Positions 25,034-31,769 of a stretch of DNA of 64,000 nt are shown here, piece after piece; position 1 is the stretch's first letter; each line of letters begins with the position of its first letter. The stretch is from CAZLLE01 sp964560425 (GTDB taxonomy: Bacteria; Campylobacterota; Campylobacteria; Campylobacterales; QNZT01). The stretch spans positions 1 to 64,000 of the forward strand of contig CAZLLE010000083.1 in the NCBI GenBank assembly GCA_964560425.1. Direction: 5' to 3'. Below the pieces are notes generated by a model. That model worked only from the letters and a program-made list of their open reading frames with translations. It was not told the DNA's origin and ran no database searches. The translations under genes and the position numbers were made by a program.

Positions 25034-27007
25034 TTATACCTTTTTGAGTTGTTCTATTTTATCTCTATATTTTGCTGCAATCTCAAATTCAAGATTTTTT
25101 GCTGCTTCTATCATCTTTGCTTTATACTCATTTAATATCTTTTTCTTTTCACTTTGGGGAATTTTATCTTTTTTCCTCTCTTCATAAATATCTCCATACT
25201 CCTCCTCTTTTAGAGTATCATCCATGAGCCGTTTGACACTCTTTGGAGTAATATTATGTTTTTTATTATGTTGTATCTGTATTTTTCGTCTATCATTTGT
25301 AGTCTCTATAGCAAATTGCATAGATTGAGTGATTTTTTTGGCAAACATAATAACTCTACCATTTATATTTCTAGCCGCTCTTCCCATTGTCTGGATAAGG
25401 CTGGTTTTGCTTCTCAAAAATCCCTCTTTATCAGCATCTAAAATAGCTATGAGAGATACTTCAGGAAGATCGAGACCTTCACGAAGTAGATTAATACCTA
25501 TTAATACATCAAATGTACCATTTCTAAGTCCTCTAATAATCTCTATTCTCTCTATAGTGTCAATATCTGAGTGCATATATTTGACTTTGAGACCAAGCTC
25601 TATATAATATTTGGTTAGCTCCTCCGCCATTTTTTTGGTTAATACCGTAACTAATACTCTCTCATTCTTTGCAATAGTTTTTTTGATCTCATCATGAAGC
25701 TTTTCTACTTGATATTCACTATCAATAATCTCAACTTTAGGATCAAGTAAACCAGTAGGACGAATGATTTGAAGGGCTATATTATTTTTTGACAACTCTA
25801 GTTCTAGATCAGCAGGAGTAGCAGATACAAAGAGAAATTGAGCTTTTTTATTGATATACTCATCAAAAGTCAAAGGGCGATTATCTAATGCACTAGGAAG
25901 ACGAAAACCATACTCTACCAAAACCTCTTTTCTACTTCTATCACCCGCATACATACCACGAAATTGGGGTAAAGATACATGAGATTCATCTACAATTACC
26001 AAAAAATCTTTGTCCATCTCCTCAAAATAGTCAAATAAAGAGTATCCTGTCTCTCCCTCTTTTTTACCAGTAAGATGTCTAGCATAGTTCTCTACTCCCT
26101 TGCATGAACCAGTAGCATTTAACATCTCAAGATCAAACTCTACTCTTTGTTTGAGTCTTTGGTGTTCTACTAATTTGCCCTCTTGTTTTAAAAAAGCTAA
26201 TCTCTTCTCTAGCTCCTCTTCTATCTCTTTGATGGCAATTTTGAGTCTCTCTTGTGTTACTATAAATTGATTGGCTGCATATATAATAATTTTCTTTTTT
26301 TCTATAGTTTTTTTGTTTGTAAGTGAGTCAAAATAGTAGAGACTCTCTATCTCATCACCAAAAAACTCTATTCTCACAGCCTCTTCTTGGCTATAGGCAG
26401 GATAGATATCAATTACATCCCCATTGACACGAAAATCCCCCCTATCAAAGTAGTTATCATTTCGTTTGTATCCCATATCCACAAGGCGAAGAAGAAGCTC
26501 TTTTTGATTAAGTTCACTTCCTACTTCAATAATCTGAACCATCTCTTTATACTCTTTTGGATTACCTAATCCATAGTTTGCAGAGACAGAGGCAATACAT
26601 ATAACATCTGAATAACTAAGCATTGAGGCGGTAGCTGAGAGACGCATTCTCTCTAGTTCTTCATTTATAGAGCTATCCTTTTCTATAAATAGATCACGAC
26701 GAGGAATATAAGCTTCTGGTTGATAATAGTCATAATAACTAATAAAATATTCTACATGATTGGAAGGAAAAAAGTGTTTAAATTCACTATAAAGTTGAGC
26801 TGCTAAAGTTTTATTATGAGTCATAATAAGTGTAGGTTTTTGGTTTTTTGCAATTATTTGAGCCATAGTATAAGTCTTGCCGCTTCCTGTTACACCTATT
26901 AGTGTTTGATACTTATTTTTACTCTTAATTGAGGCAGATAGTTTCTCTATTGCCTGCTGTTGATCCCCCGCAGGTTCAAATTCACTTTTGAGTTCAAATC
27001 TTGTCAT
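25034..27007 (-). CDS. uvrB: Excinuclease ABC subunit B
   Basis: The 657-residue DNA-damage recognition helicase of nucleotide excision repair. Motif I is GVTGSGKTYT near residue 39-48; the beta-hairpin region is YYDYYQPEAYIP; further motifs include VDESHVSLPQ, SATPADLE, GINLLREGLDLPE and QTMGRAARN. A C-terminal UVR domain (about 620-655) contacts UvrC. Length and motifs are normal. It has its own promoter close to the start. Confidence 0.98.
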   Translation of the reverse strand: MTRFELKSEFEPAGDQQQAIEKLSASIKSKNKYQTLIGVTGSGKTYTMAQIIAKNQKPTLIMTHNKTLAAQLYSEFKHFFPSNHVEYFISYYDYYQPEAYIPRRDLFIEKDSSINEELERMRLSATASMLSYSDVICIASVSANYGLGNPKEYKEMVQIIEVGSELNQKELLLRLVDMGYKRNDNYFDRGDFRVNGDVIDIYPAYSQEEAVRIEFFGDEIESLYYFDSLTNKKTIEKKKIIIYAANQFIVTQERLKIAIKEIEEELEKRLAFLKQEGKLVEHQRLKQRVEFDLEMLNATGSCKGVENYARHLTGKKEGETGYSLFDYFEEMDKDFLVIVDESHVSLPQFRGMYAGDRSRKEVLVEYGFRLPSALDNRPLTFDEYINKKAQFLFVSATPADLELELSKNNIALQIIRPTGLLDPKVEIIDSEYQVEKLHDEIKKTIAKNERVLVTVLTKKMAEELTKYYIELGLKVKYMHSDIDTIERIEIIRGLRNGTFDVLIGINLLREGLDLPEVSLIAILDADKEGFLRSKTSLIQTMGRAARNINGRVIMFAKKITQSMQFAIETTNDRRKIQIQHNKKHNITPKSVKRLMDDTLKEEEYGDIYEERKKDKIPQSEKKKILNEYKAKMIEAAKNLEFEIAAKYRDKIEQLKKV

Positions 27008-27027
27008 TAGCGTACCCCTTTAGTAAA

Positions 27028-27036
27028 ATTATAACA
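27028..27036 (-). promoter_or_regulatory. Extended -10 promoter for uvrB
   Basis: Read on the minus strand the bases are TGTTATAAT, an extended -10 element ending 21 bp before the uvrB ATG. A GGGG-type Shine-Dalgarno (AAAGGGG) follows. The predicted leader is only about 14 nt. I see no LexA-type box. Confidence 0.5.
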
Positions 27037-27123
27037 TTTTCGTGTAAAGTTTTTAAATCTTCAGACGATTTAGTCTCAACGACGAAAGCAAAAAGAGTCG
27101 AAAAATTTTTCTAAGGAGTTTTT

Positions 27124-27594
27124 ATGAGAAGAAGTGGTTTTACAATGATTGAGTTAATTTTTGTGATTGTTATTTTAGGTATTTTGGCATCGGTGGCGAT
27201 CCCAAAGTTAGCAGCGACGAGGGATGATGCAAAGATTTCAAAAGCAGCATCAGAAGTTTCAACTATGGTTTCTGATATAGGTGCATATTACACAGGGCAT
27301 GGTAAATTTTCTAATTTAAGTTCAATGACAAATGTAAAACTAACTGATGCTGCAGATTCTGCCACTTTGGATAGTGATATTACTTTGGCAAATCTACAAG
27401 CAGCAGATGGGGCACATTATACAGACACTGCTGGTGCTAAAAGTTGCTTAAAATTTGTTCTTAGTAGTGTTGATGGTAACTTAACAGTTTCTTCTGAAAG
27501 TAATGCTACAGCATTTTGTAAGGGTGTAAATCAAGCTGTAAAAGATTTGGTAAAAACTCACCAATTTGGTGGTAGTTCAATCTCTTTTAATTAG
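27124..27594 (+). CDS. Type II/IV pseudopilin (1 of 3)
   Basis: The 156-residue prepilin-like protein has leader MRRSG and a classic FTMIELIFVIVILGILASVA helix with Glu5. The mature domain has two cysteines (near 122 and 142) that may pair, and the end FGGSSISFN. It may be a minor or major pilin of the T2SS or a competence-type pilus. Genes 2 and 3 follow; the first two are clear paralogues. SD AAGGAG lies upstream. Confidence 0.88.
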   Translation: MRRSGFTMIELIFVIVILGILASVAIPKLAATRDDAKISKAASEVSTMVSDIGAYYTGHGKFSNLSSMTNVKLTDAADSATLDSDITLANLQAADGAHYTDTAGAKSCLKFVLSSVDGNLTVSSESNATAFCKGVNQAVKDLVKTHQFGGSSISFN

Positions 27595-27660
27595 TCAAAG
27601 AGTAATTCATTTCCATAATTTTTTATGGAAATGAATATAGAAAATAGAGGGTAAATTAGT

Positions 27661-28104
27661 TTGAAACTAGCATTCACAATGATAGAACTTATTTTTGTAA
27701 TTGTTTTATTAGGTATTTTATCTTCTATTGCTATTCCAAAGCTTTCTACTACAAGAGATGATGCTGAAGTAGTTAAAGCAGCAGAAGAGATAAGAACTTT
27801 AATTGGTGATTTAACAGCTTTTTATACAGGGCATGGAAAATTTGATAAAGTTAATACGATGACAAATATAACTTTAGTAGATAGTAGTTTTAATAAATTT
27901 GATTCAAATTTAACAACTAAAGCCTATTATAGTAATAGTGCTAGAACTGAAAAATGTATTGGATTGCAAGTTAGCAATTTTGGTGGAGATTTAAATATTT
28001 CATCCGAAGGTACTACTTCAACTCTTTGTAAGAATTTGAATAATCTTTTGCAAGAGAGTATTAAAGTTCATCACTTTGGTGGATCAAGAGTAATATTCAA
28101 TTAA
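27661..28104 (+). CDS. Type II/IV pseudopilin (2 of 3)
   Basis: A 147-residue paralogue of the preceding pilin. It shares the helix (FTMIELIFVIVLLGILSSIA), the DLTAFYTGHGKFD segment, paired cysteines and the C-terminal HHFGGSRVIFN. The residue before the cleavage point is Ala rather than Gly (KLA then FTMIE), as is frequent in Campylobacterota pilins. The TTG start is preceded by an AGAGGG-type SD. It is probably co-transcribed with genes 1 and 3. Confidence 0.85.
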   Translation: MKLAFTMIELIFVIVLLGILSSIAIPKLSTTRDDAEVVKAAEEIRTLIGDLTAFYTGHGKFDKVNTMTNITLVDSSFNKFDSNLTTKAYYSNSARTEKCIGLQVSNFGGDLNISSEGTTSTLCKNLNNLLQESIKVHHFGGSRVIFN

Positions 28105-28168
28105 AAAATATTTAATTTTTTAATAGCTATAGAGGTAATTATTTAAAAGTTAAAAAAGGAAGCTAATA

Positions 28169-28618
28169 ATGCAAAAAAATAGATCAGCATTTACCATGAT
28201 AGAGATTGTCTTTGTAATTGTAATTTTGGGAATATTAGGAAGTATTGCTATCTCCAAAATGGCAGTTACAAGAGATGATGCACAGATTGTTAAAGGTCGA
28301 AGTCAGGTTAGTGCTATACGAAATGCAATTATGCTTACTCGTCAGCAGATGATGTTGCAAGGTCAGGTTGGTTGGTTAAATAAGCTTGATTCAATAGCTT
28401 CAGCCTCTGCAACTAGTGGAGCCCTCTTTGATAGTAATGGAACTATTCAGATTTTGGATTATCCAATTTATGCAAAAAATGAGAATGGGCATTGGCAAAA
28501 AAGTGCTAGTAATGAGTATATATTTAAAGTTACCAATGTAGATGTAAAATTTACTTATACAAATGGAAATTTTGATTGTAATCATAGTGTTGAAATGTGT
28601 AAGCAATTAACAGAGTAA
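28169..28618 (+). CDS. Type II/IV pseudopilin (3 of 3)
   Basis: A 149-residue prepilin-like protein with leader MQKNRSA and helix FTMIEIVFVIVILGILGSIA. The soluble domain is unlike the first two. Two cysteines close to the C terminus (CNHSVEMC) are five residues apart. It may be a minor pseudopilin such as a GspH/I-like tip protein, which the main T2SS operon in this window lacks. The exact subunit cannot be named. Confidence 0.82.
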   Translation: MQKNRSAFTMIEIVFVIVILGILGSIAISKMAVTRDDAQIVKGRSQVSAIRNAIMLTRQQMMLQGQVGWLNKLDSIASASATSGALFDSNGTIQILDYPIYAKNENGHWQKSASNEYIFKVTNVDVKFTYTNGNFDCNHSVEMCKQLTE

Positions 28619-28656
28619 TATTTTTACTAGTAAAAAGTAAAATTATTGTATTTTTT

Positions 28657-28685
28657 TTGCAATTAAATTAAAATAATGATATAAT
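28657..28685 (+). promoter_or_regulatory. Strong promoter of the pre-priA structured RNA
   Basis: TTGCAA (28657-28662), a 17-bp spacer and TATAAT (28680-28685), with TG one base upstream of the -10 (28677-28678). This is the best sigma-70 promoter I see in the window. The expected start of transcription is near 28692-28693, at the first bases of the long stem described next. Confidence 0.75.
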
Positions 28686-28692
28686 CCAAGCT

Positions 28693-28824
28693 GAGGTTTA
28701 TTTTCTCATAGCTTTTATGACAAGTACAAAAAAGAGTCTGCTACCTCTTTTAATTCGTTAACTCCTTGTCACAACTTTTGTTTATGAAGCTTGTCTAAAA
28801 GCTATGAGAAAGTAAACCTTTTTT
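28693..28824 (+). ncRNA. Candidate structured RNA or leader: 31-bp hairpin with inner domains, before priA
   Basis: The arms 28694-28717 and 28796-28819 pair over 24 bp with one G-U. After one bulged base (28718), 28719-28725 pairs with 28789-28795. Inside, ACAAAA (28726-28731) can pair with TTTTGT (28776-28781), and a 6-bp hairpin forms from 28731-28736 with 28745-28750. The right arm runs into six Ts (28819-28824), like a terminator. A promoter places transcription start at the stem's 5' base. The priA SD AAGGA follows at 28826. It could be a free RNA of about 130 nt or an attenuating leader of priA. I matched it to no known family: 4.5S, tmRNA and RNase P signatures are absent, and it is short for 6S. 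Confidence 0.6.
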
Positions 28825-28837
28825 CAAGGAACTTCGC

Positions 28838-30682
28838 ATCTTCTACTATAAAATATACATTATTAATTCACCTCTACCTTTTTTTACTTACCAATCTACT
28901 AAAGAGATATTAGTTGGTTCTATTGTTGAAATTACTCTCAGAAAAAGAGATGTAAAAGGTATTGTTTTTACTCAATGTGAAAAACCTACATTTGATTGTG
29001 AGGATATTAAAAATCTTACTTCTTTCTATTTTCCTCCTAAATATATCTCTATTATCAAGTTTTTATCTCAGTATTATAGTTGTTCTTTTGGTGAGGGGGC
29101 AAATATATTTATTCCTTTTTCTAAGGAGTATATTCAAAAACTTGAAAATGATGATACTTTTAATACAGATATAAAATTATCTGATGAACAAACTTTAGCT
29201 TTTAATCAAATTTTGAAACAAGATGTAACACTTCTATTTGGAGATACGGGAAGTGGTAAAAGTGAAGTCTATATGAAGCTTTTTGAAGAGATGATTAATA
29301 GTGGTAAAACATCTATTTTTTTGATGCCAGAGATTTCACTTACTCCTCAAATGCAAAAGAGACTGAAAGTTCATTTTGGTTCTCGTGCTGTCATGTGGCA
29401 CTCAAGGCTTACTAAAAAATCAAAAGAGAAAATTTTAGAGAGAATTTATAGTGGTGAAGTTGATATTGTTGCAGGAGCTAGATCAGCTCTATTTTTGCCA
29501 CTCAAAAATATTGGTTTGATTGTAGTAGATGAGGAGCATGATGATAGTTATAAAGCAAACAATCGTCCTCGTTATCATGCTAGAGATATGGCTATTTATA
29601 TGGGAAAAGTGTTAGAGGCAAAGGTGGTTTTAGGAAGTGCAACTCCTTCGCTTACAACTTTTAATAAATTTTTTCATGTTCGGCTCAAAGGTACATATTT
29701 TGATAGTAAAAAAGAGTTTTTATTTGATGAGTGCGAAAGTCAAATCAGTGATATTGTAATTTCTCAAATAGAGATGAGTATTGCAAATAGTAGACAAGTT
29801 ATTGTTTTTTTACCAACAAGAGCAAATTTTAAATATCTCTCATGTTTCTCATGTGGTGCTTTTGTAGAGTGTCCATATTGTAGTGTTGGTATGAGTTTGC
29901 ATTTTGATAAAAATGCCCTTAAATGTCACTATTGTGGTTATATGGAAGCTATTTTAAAAGTGTGTCCCAAATGTGGTAAAAATGATTTGAGATCAAATCG
30001 TATTGGTACTGCTGAGGTTGTGAAGGTTTTGGAGGAGAAGTTTCCTGATAAAATTGTTGGTAAATTTGATCGAGATGAGATTACAACTGAAACAAAATTA
30101 AAAAAGGTATTAAAAGATTTTAATGATCAAAAGATTGATATTTTGGTAGGTACTCAGATGTTATCCAAGGGACATGATTATCAAAATGTAGATTTGGCTG
30201 TAGTTTTGGGAATTGATACTATTTTGAATCAAGCAGATTTTCGTGCGAGAGAGAGAGCTATGAGTTTGTTGGTTCAGATTGCAGGTCGTAGTGGAAGAGC
30301 TGGTAAAGGTAGAGTTTTGATTCAGACAAAAGATAGATCATTTTTTGAGAGGTATTTGGGAGATTATGAACTTTTTTTGAGTGAAGAGTTACCTTTTCGA
30401 GAGGAGTTGTATCCACCATTTAAAAAAATAATGCGTATTATGATTAGTCACAAATATAAAAATATTGCTTCTGAAATATTATCTAATGTTAGAGAGTGTC
30501 TTGAAAAATATAAAGATATTGAAATTATTGGTTCAGGAGAGGCTCCTATTGCAAAATTATCTGCAAAATTTAGATTTCATATTCTACTTCGCTCAGATTC
30601 TCCAAAAGCACTTTTGGAAGCAGTTGCAAAATGTAGAGAAAAAAATTGTGAAATTGATATAGACCCAGTGAATTTTTCATGA
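28838..30682 (+). CDS. priA: Primosomal replication-restart helicase PriA (apparent ATC start)
   Basis: A 614-residue PriA if started at 28838. The N-terminal 3'-end-binding domain is clearly encoded (INSPLPFFTYQS, GSIVEITLRKRDVKGIV), then Walker A GDTGSGKSEV, DEEHDDS, and eight zinc-binding cysteines (CFSC, CPYC, CHYC, CPKC). QIAGRSGRAGKGR and a late IAKLSAKFRFHILLR follow. Between the in-frame TGA at 28805 and the TTG at 29213 there is no ATG, GTG or TTG. That TTG would delete 125 conserved residues. The ATC at 28838 lies 7 bp after AAGGA and exactly where family members have Met1. PriA reloads the replisome at stalled forks. Confidence 0.9.
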   Translation: MFYYKIYIINSPLPFFTYQSTKEILVGSIVEITLRKRDVKGIVFTQCEKPTFDCEDIKNLTSFYFPPKYISIIKFLSQYYSCSFGEGANIFIPFSKEYIQKLENDDTFNTDIKLSDEQTLAFNQILKQDVTLLFGDTGSGKSEVYMKLFEEMINSGKTSIFLMPEISLTPQMQKRLKVHFGSRAVMWHSRLTKKSKEKILERIYSGEVDIVAGARSALFLPLKNIGLIVVDEEHDDSYKANNRPRYHARDMAIYMGKVLEAKVVLGSATPSLTTFNKFFHVRLKGTYFDSKKEFLFDECESQISDIVISQIEMSIANSRQVIVFLPTRANFKYLSCFSCGAFVECPYCSVGMSLHFDKNALKCHYCGYMEAILKVCPKCGKNDLRSNRIGTAEVVKVLEEKFPDKIVGKFDRDEITTETKLKKVLKDFNDQKIDILVGTQMLSKGHDYQNVDLAVVLGIDTILNQADFRARERAMSLLVQIAGRSGRAGKGRVLIQTKDRSFFERYLGDYELFLSEELPFREELYPPFKKIMRIMISHKYKNIASEILSNVRECLEKYKDIEIIGSGEAPIAKLSAKFRFHILLRSDSPKALLEAVAKCREKNCEIDIDPVNFS

Positions 30683-30688
30683 TATAAT
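30680..30688 (+). promoter_or_regulatory. Extended -10 directly before ispG
   Basis: TGATATAAT at 30680-30688 overlaps the priA stop codon and ends 6 bp before the ispG ATG. The usual start of transcription, about 7 bp past the -10, would be the A of the ATG. No Shine-Dalgarno is visible between them. This predicts a leaderless ispG mRNA in addition to any priA read-through. Confidence 0.5.
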
Positions 30689-30694
30689 CGGGCT

Positions 30695-31756
30695 ATGAAA
30701 AATAATAGATACCTTACAAAAAAAATTTATGTTGGAAATGTGGCTGTTGGTGGAGATGCACCTATTAGTGTTCAATCTATGACTTACTCTAAAACGCATG
30801 ATATAGAGGCTACAAATGAGCAGATCAAGAGATTACACTTTGCAGGAGCGGACATGGTTCGTGTTGCTGTACCTGATTATGAAGATGCTCATGCACTCAA
30901 AGAGATCAAAAAGGCTACTTCTCTTCCTTTGATAGCTGATATTCACTTTAATTATCGTTTGGCTCTTATTGCTGCTGAGAGTGTGGATTGTATTCGTATT
31001 AATCCTGGAAATATTGGTGATAAAAGTAGAGTTAAAGAGGTAGTAAAAGCTTGTACAGAATATAATATCCCAATTCGTATTGGTGTAAATTGTGGATCTT
31101 TAGAGGATCAATTTGAAAAAAAGTATGGACAGAGTGCAAAAGGAATGGTTGAGTCTGCTCTATATAATATTAAATTTTTGGAAGATTTAGGCTTTGATCA
31201 GATTAAAGTTTCTCTAAAAGCTAGTGATGTAGAGAGAACTGTGGATGCTTATAGAACACTTAGACCTTTGGTAGATTATCCATTTCATTTAGGTGTTACA
31301 GAAGCTGGTACAATATTTCATGCTACTATAAAATCTTCTATCGGTCTTGGCACTCTTTTACTTGATGGTATTGGTGATACAATGAGAGTTTCTATTACAG
31401 GTGAGCTTGAAGAGGAGATTCGAGTAGGAAGAGCTATTTTGAAAGATAGTGGGCGAGTCAAAGATGGTGTAAATATTATCTCATGTCCTACATGTGGAAG
31501 ATTAGAGGCAGATTTGGTAAAAGCTGTTGCTGAAGTAGAGGAGAGGACGAAACATATTAAAACACCTCTAAATATTTCTGTAATGGGTTGTGTTGTAAAT
31601 GCAATTGGTGAAGCCAAAAGTGCAGATGTAGCAATCGCTTATGGAAAAGGGAGCGGGCTTGTAATGGTAAAAGGTGAAGTTGTAGCTAAGCTTACTGAAC
31701 AAAATTTGGTAGATAGATTTTTAGAAGAGGTAGAAAAGGCTGCAAAGGAAGAGTAA
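30695..31756 (+). CDS. ispG: 4-hydroxy-3-methylbut-2-enyl diphosphate synthase (IspG/GcpE)
   Basis: The 353-residue [4Fe-4S] enzyme of the MEP isoprenoid pathway converts MEcPP to HMBPP. The N-terminal TIM-barrel starts with the YVGNVAVGGDAPISVQSMT motif. The cluster ligands are Cys264, Cys267, Cys299 and Glu306 (SCPTCGR and GCVVNAIGE). Length is typical of the short bacterial form. It lies 12 bp after priA, but a perfect extended -10 overlaps the priA stop. Confidence 0.97.
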   Translation: MKNNRYLTKKIYVGNVAVGGDAPISVQSMTYSKTHDIEATNEQIKRLHFAGADMVRVAVPDYEDAHALKEIKKATSLPLIADIHFNYRLALIAAESVDCIRINPGNIGDKSRVKEVVKACTEYNIPIRIGVNCGSLEDQFEKKYGQSAKGMVESALYNIKFLEDLGFDQIKVSLKASDVERTVDAYRTLRPLVDYPFHLGVTEAGTIFHATIKSSIGLGTLLLDGIGDTMRVSITGELEEEIRVGRAILKDSGRVKDGVNIISCPTCGRLEADLVKAVAEVEERTKHIKTPLNISVMGCVVNAIGEAKSADVAIAYGKGSGLVMVKGEVVAKLTEQNLVDRFLEEVEKAAKEE

Positions 31757-31769
31757 AAAGGGGTATTAT

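Noticed and set aside
28693..28824. 4.5S SRP RNA, tmRNA, RNase P RNA or 6S RNA
   Set aside because: I could not find the SRP helix-8 motif, a tRNA-like or tag-reading segment, or P RNA core motifs, and it is shorter than typical 6S. The class is left open.
29213..30682. PriA starting at TTG 29213
   Set aside because: The 125 residues upstream are in frame and match the PriA N-terminal domain; the TTG is an internal Leu codon just before Walker A.
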